From Lycium barbarum (taxonomy: Eukaryota > Streptophyta > Magnoliopsida > Solanales > Solanaceae), in the NCBI RefSeq assembly GCF_019175385.1, contig NC_083346.1, positions 88,736,543 through 88,800,542 of the forward strand: a stretch of 64,000 bases of DNA, in the 5' to 3' direction. The position numbers were made by a program, and so were the translations under genes. Numbering within the stretch: the first letter of the stretch is position 1; each line of letters begins with the position of its first letter. The notes below the pieces were generated by a model, which worked only from the letters and a program-made list of their open reading frames with translations, searched no databases and had not been told where the DNA came from. Of this stretch, positions 48,713 to 60,212 are shown one piece after another.

Positions 48713-49406
48713 ATGATCACCACTAGTGGGCGGCATATGATTGTTACCCGGACGCGGGATAACGATGAGGATTGTGATGAGATGAGATATGTGATGTGAT
48801 GACATATGTACTATGATTATGTAAAATATGATATATGTACGAAATGTATTTGCTTATGACACTCTTACAGGTTATATCTTTCTCTTATGGCTCACAGTTC
48901 TCCTATCATATTTATTTCATTCTTGTCTTACATGCTCAGTACAATATTCGTACTGACGTCCGTTTTCTTTGAATGCTGTGTTCATGCCCACAAGTAGACA
49001 GGGAGGCGGGCTCGAGCCAGACTCGTAGGAGCTGTCAGCTGATTGAAAGCACTCCTTTGTTCCGGAGGTGCTTGATTATTCTTTTGTGTACATTTGTATA
49101 TGTGGGCACGACGGGGACCTGTCCCGTCTACATGTCTAGTACTCCAATAGAGGCTCGTAGATACACAATGTGGGTTATGTGGTTTGACAGGGTCACTATG
49201 GTATAATTGTATATATTATTTTGATATCCTACAGGGCTAATGTATATGAAACTATTTATGTTTACAAATGAAACATGACTTTCTTATGACTTGAGTATAA
49301 AATTGATAAAAGAGTAGCTAATGAGCATGATAAGTAGTAGAACGAGCGGTGCTATGTGGTTAGCCCCGGGTACCCGTCGCGGCCCCTAGCTGGGTCGTGA
49401 CAAAAG

Positions 49407-49470
49407 TGGTATCAGAGCAGTTCAGTCCTAGGAAGTGTCTACGAGCCGTGTCTAGTAGAGTCTTGTTTAT
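49407..49470 (+). other. Element A primer binding site and conserved leader
   Basis: TGGTATCAGAGC (49407-49418) follows the LTR by 4 nt. The conserved leader block is 49437-49470. Downstream come 'aggctacagggaatttagg' and 'gatcgtacgatagagcc', also shared by B, C and G. Confidence 0.88.
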
Positions 49471-49607
49471 GGTGTGTTGCCCGCCAAATCAATAAACAAG
49501 AGGCTACAGGGAATTTAGGAAAAATGACCGTCTTTCTTCTCATGAGATCGTACGATAGAGCCGTGTATAATATTTTATCCTCCCTAATAGTGTGTTATGA
49601 TTTCAGA

Positions 49608-50839
49608 ATGCCGCCAAAGGGCAAGACTACGGCAAATAGGCGGGTAGAAAGAGAGCCTCCGATGAATATAGAAGAAGGCGAATCACATAATGAGGCCTTG
49701 TCTAATACTTCTCTACCCCGCCTAATGTGGAAGAATAAGGAGGAGCTCCAGCTCCAATCCCTCCACCAGTTGCTTCGGGTCAACAAGTGAACGAGGCCAT
49801 TCAGTTATTGACACAATTGGTCACCGCACAGGCACAATGACAAAATGCGAGTTCAAGTGACCGGGCAGCTAGTACTCGAGCCCATGATTTTATGAGTCTA
49901 AATCCTCCAAAATTCTTCGGGTCAAAGCCGGATGAACACCCGCAAAGTTTCATAGATGAGATGTTGAGGACATTGAAAATTGTCCATGCCTCCAAAATTG
50001 AATCCGTGGAGTTGGCATCTTATAGACTCCGGGATGTGGCAGTTTTATGATACAAAAACTGGGTATTATCAAGGGGAGAGAATGCGCCCCCTCCGGTTTG
50101 GTAAGAATTCGTGGATGCATTTATTCGTCACTATTTGCCACCCGAGGTCCGCCGAGCTAGAGCGGATAGATTTCTACATCTGAGGCAAGGAAATATGAGT
50201 GCCCGGGAGTATAGCATGCAATTTAATTCCTTGGCTAGATATGCCACGACTATGGTGGCCAACATGGGAGATCGTGTACATAGATTTTTGAGTGGCTTGG
50301 GGCCACATTTGTTCAAGGATTGCTTGACGGCCTCTTTACAAGAAGGGATGGATATTTCCCGAATACAAGCCCATGCCCAGAACTTAGAAGGGCGGCAACA
50401 ACCACAAAGGGGTGATCGCGACAGTGATAGAAGACAAAGCAAAAGGGCTAGATCTATGGGCACAGACAGTGATTATAGAGGGGGATCGAGGCAGACCTAT
50501 TCTCGACATTCAGGTCAGTCAGTGACTAGTGCGCCTCCACGATTCGCAGATAGGGGATTTGATCGCTCTTTTCCTTCAGGACAGGGTCAGAGTTCGAGAA
50601 CTTCGGGTTCTCAATTTGGGGGTGATTACAGTCAGATGAGACCACCAGTTCCACGATGTAGCTGGTGCCAGAAATTGCACTCAGGGCCATGTCGCCAAGA
50701 CACGAATGCTTGTTATGTTTGTGGACAGACTGGGCATTTGATGCGAGATTGTCCCTCGCGGTACGGTACAAGAGGGGTTCAGCCCACAGGCTCAGCAGCT
50801 GGTTCTTTATCAGTACGCCCGGTAGGGCTGACTTCTTAG
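49608..50839 (+). pseudogene. Element A gag
   Basis: ATG at 49608 directly after TTTCAG (49601-49606). The N-terminus MPPKGKTTANRRVERE is shorter than in C by a small deletion. Frameshifts near 49710 and 49830, and two stops where Trp is expected, break 49840-50110 (MSLNPPKFFGSKPDE). 50111-50839 is open: capsid end (YLPPEVRRARADRF, REYSMQFNSLARYA), an Arg-rich linker, and the zinc knuckle CYVCGQTGHLMRDC at about 50704-50745. Confidence 0.88.
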
Positions 50840-51556
50840 ATATTAGCAGGTCGAGGTAGAGGCAGAGGGGCAGCATCTACTTCAGGTGCCGCTCAGCCCC
50901 GTGTTTATGCTTTAGCTGGACGACAGGATCTCGAATCCTCTCCGAATGTGGTTGCAGGTATATTGTCTATATTCTCTCGTGATGTGTATGCATTGATAGA
51001 TTCGGGTTCTACATTCTCTTATATTACTCCATATGTTGCTGGTTGTATTGGGGTGAAACCTGAGCCGATCAAACCTTTTGAGGTGTCTACTCCGGTTGGT
51101 GATCCCGTGATAGCAAAACAAGTGTATAAAAATTGTGTAGTTGTGATATGTGATCGCCGGACCATGGCTGATTTGATTGAGTTGGAAATGTTAGATTTCG
51201 ATGTAATTATGGGTATGGATTGGTTGGCCTCGTGCTATGCTAATGTTGATTGGAAGTGGTTCGATCCCAATTTCCGGGAGAGTCGTGCTTGAATGGAAGG
51301 GTAATGCAGCATCCCAAAGAGTAGGTTTATTTCCTACCTTAAGGCAAGGAAGATGATAGCCAAGGGTTATATTTATCACTTAGTGGGGGATCATGACGTC
51401 GAGGGAAAGTTGCCAACTTTCCAATCAGTTCCGGTAGTGAATGAATTCCCAGATGTGTTTTCAGAAGAACTTCCAGGTCTTCCTCCGGAAAGAGAGATTG
51501 ACTTCGCCATAGATGTGCTGCCGGACACCTAGCCTATTTCTATTCCTCCGTATCGA
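50840..51556 (+). pseudogene. Element A aspartic protease and linker
   Basis: 50948-51292 holds ALIDSGSTFSYI with an intact Asp-Ser-Gly active site, KPFEVSTPVGDPVIAKQ and DFDVIMGMDWLASCYANVD. A frameshift at about 51255 ends it. The linker continues in another frame ([15 protein letters not shown], then a TAG at about 51530 in the 'ggacacctagcctat' stretch) up to the RT frame. Confidence 0.86.
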
Positions 51557-53281
51557 ATGGCTCCGGCAGAATTGAAAGAGTTGAAGGCACAACTGAGAGA
51601 TTTTCCTGAAAAGGGGTTTATTAGACCCAGTTCATCACCGTGGGGAGCACCGGTTCTGTTCGTAAGGAAGAAAGACGGTTCTCTACGAATGTGCATCGAT
51701 TATAGGCAATTGAACAAAGTGACGATAAAGAACAAATATCCTCTTCCAAGGATTGATGACTTGTTCGACCAATTGCAAGGTGCTAAGTGGTTTTCGAAAG
51801 TAGATTTGAGGTCGGGTTACCATCAAGTGAGGGTCAGAGAAGAGGTTATTCCTAAAACGGCTTTCAGAACGAGATATGGCCATTATGAATTCCGGGTGAT
51901 GTCATTTGCATTGACTAACGCTTCGGCCGTGTTTATGAATTTGATGAACAATGTATTCAGGCCTCTCTTGGACTTATTTGTGATAGTGTTTATCGACGAT
52001 ATTTTGGTGTACTCTCGCACAGAATCAGAGCATGCAGATCATTTGAGAATTGTTCTTGGAATTATTCGTGCCCAAGAATTGTATGCAAAATTTTCAAAGT
52101 GCGAGTTCTGGATAAATTCTGTGACATTTCTAGGCCATGTTATTTCAGATGATGGCATTCGAGTCGACACTCAGAAGATTGAAGCTGTGAAGACTTGGCC
52201 AAGGCCTACGACGCCTACAGAAGTTCGTAGTTTTCTGGGTTTGGCAAGGTACTATAGAAGATTCGTAGAGGGCTTCTCATCTATTTCAGCCCCATTGACG
52301 AAGCTAACCCAGAAGTCAGCCAAATTTCAGTGGAATGATGCTTGTGAGCGCAGTTTCCAAAAGTTGAAAGGCAGATTGACCTCAGCTCCAGTTTTAACAC
52401 TTCCAGAAGGGTCATATGGCTATGTGATATATTGTGATGATTCCGATGTCGGATTAGGATGCGTATTGATGCAGCATGGAAAGGTTATTGCATATGCTTC
52501 GAGACAATTACGGAAACTTGAAAGGAATTATCCAACTCATGATCTCGAATTGGTTGCGGTTATTCATGCCTTAAAAATATGGAGGCATTATTTGTATGAG
52601 GTGCATGTTGATATTTATACAGATCACAAAAGTCTTCAATACATTTTCAAGCAAAAGGAGTTAAACCTGCGGCAGAGGCGGTGGTTAGAATTGTTAAAAG
52701 ATTATGATGTGAACATTTTGTACCGCCCTGGAAAAGCGAATGTAGTAGCCGATGTGCTTAGCTGCCGGTCAATGGGCAGGTTGAGTGAAGTTCCTCCAGA
52801 AAAGAAAGAGATGGTTCATGAGCTCCGTCAACTAGCTAATCTTGAAGTGCGTGTAATTGATTCAGATAATGCAGGGATTGACATTAATGATCCCACAGTC
52901 TCGTCCTTTAACATGGAAGTGAAAGAGCACCAGTGTGAAGATCCTAAACTGTGCCATTACAGAGACATACCTCGTGGAAAAGAGAAGTCTCCATTTGATG
53001 TTTCCACGGATGGAATTCTTAGATACCGAAACAGGCTATGTGTGCCGAATGTGGCGGAATTGCGCCAACGAATTCTAGAAGAAGCAAATTGTTCTCGGTA
53101 TTCCATTCACCTAGGTACCACCAAAATGTATCATGATCTCAAGTTAATATATTTGTGGGATGGCATGAAGAGAGACATAGCTGAATTTGTAGCGCAGTGT
53201 CGAAATTGCCAACAAGTAAAAGTTGAACATCAGAAGCCAGGACGCTTATTTCAAGTGTTAGAAATTCCTACTTTGAAATAA
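51557..53281 (+). pseudogene. Element A reverse transcriptase, RNase H and integrase zinc finger
   Basis: 574 open codons, the longest in the window. The frame start is a internal Met of the polyprotein, not a true start. [12 protein letters not shown] at 45, [10 protein letters not shown] (Asp83), FIDD at 145-148, [11 protein letters not shown] at 192. RNase H: Asp294, Glu331, Asp356 and Asp399, all present although YCDAS reads YCDDS. Integrase H2C2 finger: His518, His526, Cys548, Cys551. It ends at a TAA at the start of the core. It would copy the RNA into DNA within particles; separated from protease and core, it is inactive as it stands. Confidence 0.9.
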
Positions 53282-53842
53282 GAAGTAATCAACATGGATT
53301 TTATTGTGGGATTACCTCATTCTCGAGGCAAGTATGATTCGATATGGGTGATTGTGGACAGAATCACAAAAGCAGCCCATTTTCTTCCAGTCAAAACCAC
53401 ATACTCAGCAGAAGATTATGCGAGGTTGTATCTCAAGGACATTGTGCGACTCTATGCTGTTCCATTATCCATCATCACAGACAGAGGAGCACAATTTACA
53501 GCCAAGTTCTGGAAGTCTTTTCAAGAGGGTCTAGGTACCCAAGTGAAGCTTAGCACGACATTCCACCCATAGACTGATGGGCAAGCCAAACGCACTATTC
53601 AGACCTTGGAAGATATGCTACGAGCATGTGTGCTGGATTTCGATGGTAGTTGGGATGGTCATTTACCGCTAATCGAATTTGCATACAATAATAGTTACAA
53701 TTCCAGCATTCAAATGGCCCTATATGAAGCCTTATATGGAAGGAAATGTAGATCCCCAATCGGATGGTTCGAAATAGGGGAAGCACAACTAGTAGGCCCT
53801 GAACTGATTCAGCAAGTAGTGGAAAAAGTTAAGGTGATCTGA
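53282..53842 (+). pseudogene. Element A integrase catalytic core
   Basis: 53294-53572: MDFIVGLPHSRGKYDSIW (first Asp), RITKAAHFLPVKTTYSAED, IITDRGAQFTAKF (second Asp), ended by a TAG in place of Gln after FHP. It continues at 53606: [36 protein letters not shown]. The catalytic Glu expected 36 residues after the second Asp is Lys (AAA at 53588-53590), a G-to-A type change that should kill activity. Confidence 0.88.
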
Positions 53843-54370
53843 GATCGATTGCTAACAGCGCAAAGTCACCAAAAGTCTTATGCAGATAATCGCCGACGAG
53901 ACTTGGAATTTCAGGTCGATGATTGGGTATTTTTGAAAGTATCACCAATGAAAGGGGTGATGAGATTTGGCAAGAGAGGAAAGTTAAGTCCTAGATATAT
54001 TGGATCCTATAAAATTATCTGCAAGGTGGGTCATGTCGCCTATGAATTGGACTTGCCTTCGGAGCTTGAATCAGTCCATCCAGTCTTCCATGTTTTGATG
54101 CTCCGCAAGTGTGTTGGAGATCCCACAAAGAATGTCCCGATAGATGATGTGCAAGTAACAGAAAAGCTAACCTATGAAGAAGTGCCTATTGATATTCTAG
54201 AAAGACAAGTGCGAAAACTTCGAAATAAAGAGGTATCTTCAGTTAAAGTCTTGTGGTGTAACAATAACCGAGAAGAAATGACTTGGGAAGCGGAAGAGAG
54301 TATGAAGTCCGAGCACCCACATTTATTTCAACCCCCAGGAGAGATTCAAGATGAAACGCCAACGAGATAA
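53843..54370 (+). pseudogene. Element A integrase C-terminus and chromodomain-like tail
   Basis: 53849-54370 is 173 open codons after a TGA at 53840. AQSHQKSYADNRRRDLEF, KVSPMKGVMRFGKRGKLSP with YIGSYKI, HPVFHVLMLRKCVGDP, and the tail EEVPIDILERQVRKLRNKE with NNNREEMTWEAEESM. It ends at a TAA about 215 bp before the 3' LTR. Confidence 0.88.
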
Positions 54371-54536
54371 GGTATATATGCTTACTTTTCATGCTTTTGG
54401 TCGTGTGTGGCCATAGACATGTTGATATTGTGATATAGCCCTGTGAAGCAATGATATTATGGGTTGTTGTAACAGGATGGTAGTGCCATATTACAGGAGA
54501 GACTCTGGCGAAATTTTCGTAGAATCCCGAGTGTTT

Positions 54537-54586
54537 AACATTCGAGGACGAATGTTCCAAAAGGGGGGGGGGGGGGGGGGGGAGAA
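54537..54586 (+). other. Element A pre-PPT hairpin and polypurine tract
   Basis: Perfect AACATTCG/CGAATGTT stem (54537-54556), loop AGGA, then AAAA and 20 consecutive G (54563-54582) and AGAA before the LTR. The G run is expanded as in G. Confidence 0.87.
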
Positions 54587-56748
54587 TGTTACACCTCGGA
54601 AATTTCCCCCGTGAACGTACAACGAAAAGACTAACGAAGAATACGAGTATATGATGTTTCAATGAGAAGGGAACGACGTTTGACGACCTTAAGTAAGATT
54701 TCAAAGGCAATGGGAACAAGAGATAGGTTATGCTCCACAATGACTAATTATAGGTTCTGAAGACGTGGAAGTTGCAGATTTGCACTTTGGCCCAGTCGGT
54801 CGTAAAATGAATTACAGACCGTAAAGTAGTATATGGCCCGTAAACCACCATGTCGTATTCCAACTCACAAAACTTCAACTTTCTGTCAAATGTTCAAATG
54901 GTTAAATACGACTTGGAATACGGATCGTAAATTGAAATACGGCCCGTAAACGGCAATTGTAAATCACCATGATCCCCAGTATACCTTTCTGGTTTTGATA
55001 TGCTTAAATACGACCATACAATACGGCCCGTAAACTGGAATACGGACCGTAAACTGGGTTTACGACCACTGTGCACTTCAACTACTGTTTATTCCGGATC
55101 AGATTTTAAGTCATTAAAAGGAGATTCAAGCTCATTAAGAGCCTGTTTGGATGGGCTTATGCCTATAAGCTGTTTGCAGCTTATAAGCTAAAAAAAATAA
55201 GTTGGGGTAGTCTAATTTTTTTTTTTTTTGGCTTATAAGCTGTTTGCAGCTTATAAGCTGCTTTAGATAAGCTAAGTCAAATGGGCCCAATTATTTTTTT
55301 GAGCTTATTTTAAGCACAGAATGACTTTAAGCTGGCCAGCCAAACACTCAAAAAAGCTCAAAACAGCTTATAAGCAACTTATAAGCCAATCCAAACGGGC
55401 TCTAAATTCATTTCATCTTCACGATATTTCTCTCTAGAAACCTCTAGAATACTCTCCACTCTTCATTACAAGAAAACCAAGGGAAATCCATGATCAATAA
55501 CACCAAATCCATGAGACAAAGTGTATGAAACCTAGCTAAAGTTCATCTCTCTCAAGAAAACTCAAAGAAAGTGAAGTAGGGTTTTGATGCTAGAGGAGTA
55601 ATTCCATTCAAGGATTATTCAACCATCATCTAAGGAAAGTTTCATGACTAAACCATGTTGTTTAAGGTATTAGAAGGTTAAGATACTTGAAATGTAAAAA
55701 GACATAGGAAATGGGTCATTCATGAGTGAATAGTGTTATGGGTGGATGGTAGTTGGGTTGAATTATGAATGTTGGAGTGTTGTGATTATGAATACGTTAT
55801 AAATAAAATTTAGGCTATGAAATAGGTATTATATATAAGGAAACGCGATAGTAAGCTATAACCATAAATATAGAGAAATTGAAGAGAAATGGTGGATTGT
55901 GGTCATTGTATATGAATGATGATTGTTGATTGCGATATGGTGAATGTTGTTGTGAGCGTGTGGGAGTTGATATAACATATGGGAAAAGTAGTATAAACAA
56001 AGGAAGCGCTGCCCAATTTTCCCTAGAATTGGTAACGCGTTCTTATAGTCGAATTAACTAACGTTAGTACGAATTCTCTTGAAGGTAGAACGTGACAATG
56101 AAAGAGAACAAGCGAACGCTAGGCTAATTAAATGACAAAGGTATGTAAGGCTTATCCCTTCCTTCAAAGCCATGAATGTTCCAAGTTTTCCATGATCCTC
56201 CTATGTGATGGAGCTTATGAGTCCGTAAATACACTAAATCACATACGAGCATGAAAATAATGATAATGAGTTAAAGAATAGAGATGCGATTGTTCATGAT
56301 ATGATGATCCTGTAACATTGATGATGTCGTTATTGTTAACACTCACCTTATGCACTATTTCCTTCAAGGTGAGGCAAAGTACTCCTAAATGTTCATAATA
56401 TGATCGGGGCTTTACGACCTTACGTCACCCCGACATAGCCATGGTTGTCTTTAGAGTCTAATGCATGCTCCTAATGCTAAATGTGAAATGATGTAAAGTC
56501 ATGGTATGCTTATAAGATGATAAATAATGCTGGCTTATAATATGCCTATGTTATGCATGAAAATGCCAAGTTATGATAAGATTACGATACGTTCATGAAA
56601 TGTGCAATAGTGATGGGTTATGATTGATTATGTGATGATGAAATTCCACCGCGCAAGAATGGCCGGGCATGTCACCGCTAAGGCGGGCTGCATATGGTTC
56701 CACCGTGCCAAGATGGCCTGGTATGTCCCCGCTAAGGCGGGCTGCTAC
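54587..56748 (+). mobile_element. Element A 3' LTR, left part
   Basis: Matches 45022 onward. A MITE (55139-55402) interrupts it, and at 56748, just after the second CCGGGCA unit, element B is inserted. The last part of this LTR and the right target duplication CGTCA should lie beyond the window. Confidence 0.9.
55139..55402. mobile_element. PIF/Harbinger (Tourist)-like MITE
   Basis: 264 bp with terminal inverted repeats GAGCCTGTTTGGATGGGCTT and, at the other end, a copy with two changes. Flanked by TAA on both sides (55136-55138, 55403-55405). The 5' LTR of A shows the empty site with a single TAA. The interior is AT-rich with repeated GCTTATAAGCTG palindromes; no coding sequence. Confidence 0.92.
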
Positions 56749-59722
56749 TATTATATCCCGCGTTTTGCGCATTTGGAATAATTTTTCCTTGTAGAAAATA
56801 AGGCTATGTTTTTATTTTATTTAACACATATGTGATATCCATGAAAAATATTGATGCGGAAATACGGAGGAAGGCTAAGGGCAAAAATTGGAATTTTGGA
56901 AATTAGTTTTGGGAATTACAAATAAGATCCATAAATCAATTGGGCTCAAAAAAAAAATAAGAGAGATGAGGCCCAAAAGTTTGAAGGGTGGCCGGCCATA
57001 GAATAGGCCCAAGCCCATGAAATTGGTCATGTGATTCACCATGTGATCAAGTAATATAAGAAGGGGATAAGTCTTCATTCTTACTCAAGAATGTTCAAGA
57101 AAATAAAACAAAGAAAGAGAGCAAGAGAGGGGGGGGGGGGGGGGTTTCGGCCCCTTCAAGAAAAGGAAAAAAAATTTCCAAGTCCATGAATTTTGATTCA
57201 AAAATCATAATTTTCTAGCAATATTATTAACTCAAGGATGCTCTTCAACATGGTATAATTTTTAAGGCAAGAAAGTGTTTGTGTTGGCAAGTGGGAGTTT
57301 GATGAAAAAGGTAAGATTCTTATTCTTTTGTGTTATGGAATAAGTATATATGTTGTAAGGATTGGAATTAGATGAGAATTATGGAGTTGTGATGTGTGTG
57401 TGTGTGTGTGTGGTGAATCATGGCCGTGAGCCATAGTATAGTGAAGAGGAGATGAAATGGAATTCATTTAGTGTGTTAGTTGTGTCGTTGTGGCATTTAT
57501 GACGTAACTAAAGGTTTAACGAGTTGAGTTGGCATTGAAATGGGTTGTGGGTGTTATGGGAAATTATGTGATTTTTATGTAATTTTTATATAATTATGAA
57601 AGTAAGATTCTAAATGTGAATTATGGTTGTTGTTAATGAACTTGGAAGAAAACAATGCGATTTGGTAGGTTCGTCGCATTTGTTGAAGTTTTGGGATAGA
57701 ATATGGAAATTGGCGGCATACTTGAATCCATGTATATTGCTTGGAACGCTATTGAAATACGTTTGAATAACCTTGAATGAGTAAATGAATATGATAATGT
57801 TGATATTAGTTTGATATTGTGGAGTTTGAATGGAAGTTGTCGCCTTATGTAGAAAGGAAGAATATTGATGCTAGAGCCTATTTTGTTGTGATTCTTGATT
57901 CATTTGGTATTGTTGGGTTGTTGTTGTTGATATTGAGCCGAGCTAAGTCTCGGGGATGTCATATGTATAGGGGAAGTGCTGCCGAAATTTCGGTAGACAA
58001 ATATAAAGTTAAGTGGATTCTTAAAGTCTTGAAGTTCCTAATTGGTAACTTTGACCATTTGTAGATTCTGAGCGAAACGGGATTAGAGTTTTGGACGAGC
58101 GCAAGACGTATGTAAGGTATGTAAAGCTTCCCACTTCTTCTTTTGGCATGTCTTAGTATGTTAGGTTGATATCGGAACCCCGGGAGCATTTCCGCTCCTC
58201 GAAATCCGATCTATAGAATGGCTACTATTCATTCAATTCGATTGAAGCCTAATGACTCTATTTTGGCTAGAAAGCAATCAAACGTCCGAAACCTATGTAA
58301 ATGAGACCGGGTTACTTTGAAATCCTTATGTATTATCTTATAGACCCGAAATGTTCATAAATTATGCTCGCCACCTCGACTTGACCCGAGGTGGGCCCGC
58401 TAACCCCGAGATGCCTTATTTGTCCTACTAGGCTCTCTTTTTGGATAAGCTTCGATAAAGAATCTTCGATTTTGAAATTGTCCTCTATGAAATAATGTTC
58501 GGAACACTAGGATATAACAAACTATGTTTTGAGCCATACGTACCACTTTGGAAACATTTTGTGAAATACAATTTCGTACAAACTAATCATTTGACTATTT
58601 TGGTTAATGAACTGACTTATGAAGTAATCAAGTTTTGAAAGGCTATTTTAATATACAAAGTGCATTTTTTGCTCACGACTCCGCTCGTGCCTTATTATGA
58701 CTTCGTTCACCGGTTCCCGGGCCGGTTATGATTCGTGCGCCCTATGATGATTCGGCCGTATGCTGTGTTACGGTTCCCCGAGGCCTCGCCATAGGACCGG
58801 GTTCCGTTTGGAGTTATGCTGTGATATGGCTGTGATGTGATATGCTCAGATGTGTGTGTTCGGGGATGTACGGAGATTTGAACTTTCTGGTGTTATGCTG
58901 TGTGTGGCACCAGCGTCGGAGTGGTGACCACGTTCCTGAGCTTTTGCATGATTTTATCTGCATTATGTATATATGTTTTCAGTACAGGTTTGACATACTG
59001 TTCAGTATTTCCCCTTTTGTATCCTGTTTGTTTTTCGTTGTGGCTTATATCTCTGTACTCTATGCTTTACATACTCAGTACATCTTTCGTACTGACCCCC
59101 TTTCTTCGGGGGGCTGCGTTTCATGCCCGCAGGTACAGACACCGGTGATCCACCACTGTAGGCTCCACATTCTGCTATCACAGAGCGCTCCCTTGATTTG
59201 GAGCCCACATTTTGGTACACATGTCTTTTGCTACGTATATGTTTTTGTACATTTGATTATTTGGGTACGGCGGGGCCCTGTCCCGTCATATGTCTTCGTT
59301 TTGATTTGTAGAGGCCTGTAGTCATATATGTGGGTCATGGGTCATTGTGTGTGCGCGTTTGTTTGTGATCTGTGTCTTAGTGCGGTCCCGTTTACTATTA
59401 TGGCCAAAACGACCCATTTGCCTGTATACGATTATGTATCTGGCGATGTATATTCCGCCAACCTATCAGATTTGGATACGGCCCGAATGGCCTGTATATT
59501 TGTATATGTGCTTATGATCGGCGATGTGTATTCCACCGCCCCTTTTGGCTTTGATATGTTATTTTTGCACGTGCGACCGCTTAAGATAATGTTTGATATC
59601 AGATCTGTTTATAATGATTAATATGAAATCTAAGTTAAGCTATAATATGACGATTCGGTTTGTATGTCCGTTTGGGTGCCCAAGTAGGGCACTAGTCGCG
59701 GCCACGGGGCTGGGTCGTGACA
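56749..59722 (+). mobile_element. Element B 5' LTR
   Basis: 2974 bp from TATTATATCCCGCG (TG changed to TA) to GGGTCGTGACA; left target sequence GCTAC (56744-56748). It has TAATATAAG near 57052, a 16-G run (57129-57144), a TG microsatellite (57390-57411), two adjacent GTATGT donor-like sites (58109, 58117), and the TCAGTAC/GTACTGA hairpin (59075-59095) followed by 'gcgtttcatgcccgcagg'. Its second LTR is outside the window. Confidence 0.87.
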
Positions 59723-59726
59723 AAAG

Positions 59727-59788
59727 TGGTATCAGAGCGGTTTGTCCTCGGAATGTCTACAGGCCGTGTCTCGTAGAGTCTTGTTTAT
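59727..59788 (+). other. Element B primer binding site and conserved leader
   Basis: TGGTATCAGAGC (59727-59738), then the conserved leader block at 59755-59788 with one change (GTGTCTCGTAGAGTCTT). Confidence 0.87.
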
Positions 59789-60177
59789 CGGTGTGTTGTG
59801 CACCACATCTATAAACAGGAGGCTACATGACATTTAGGATGTTACCTTTCTTTGATTCTTAGACCGTGCGATAGAGCCAGCCGTAGGAAATGAATTCCTT
59901 TCTACTAACCTTTGATTTCAGCCAAGAACGATATCGACAGAAGACAATGATTGATGATATTGGAAGCTACGCAGTACTCAGGTAAGCAATGGTATGAAAG
60001 ATGTATGTTGGGGAAGTTATTTGAGGTATGATTGAAATATAAAGTTGAAGATTGAACAGAAAAGTAAACTGGAAAGTGCCCCTGATGCCATTTGAGTTAG
60101 GCATGTGAGGTAAGTTTCGACATTTTCATACTTTTATTTGAAATTGTTAGCCCTGTGTGGCGATGACATGGTATGAT

Positions 60178-60212
<35 letters not shown>

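Larger units (their letters stand above)
45022..49402 (+). mobile_element. Element A 5' LTR (interrupted by solo LTR I)
   Basis: TGTTACACCTCG to GGGTCGTGACA, about 2.6 kb without I. Left target sequence CGTCA (45017-45021). Landmarks: TACGG-N-CCGTA dyads (45248-45467), donor-like AAG/GTAAGT near 45775 and AAAG/GTATGT at 46276-46285, tandem CCGGGCA units (46790-46918, resuming at 48713), hairpin 48936-48956, then 'tgttcatgcccaca'. I count about 7 differences from the 3' LTR in the first ~190 bp, fewer than in G, so A is younger. Confidence 0.9.

Noticed and set aside
58842..59321. 159-codon Cys/Phe-rich frame in LTR B as a membrane protein
   Set aside because: Wholly inside the LTR, over the conserved hairpin block; equivalent LTR blocks give unrelated frames.
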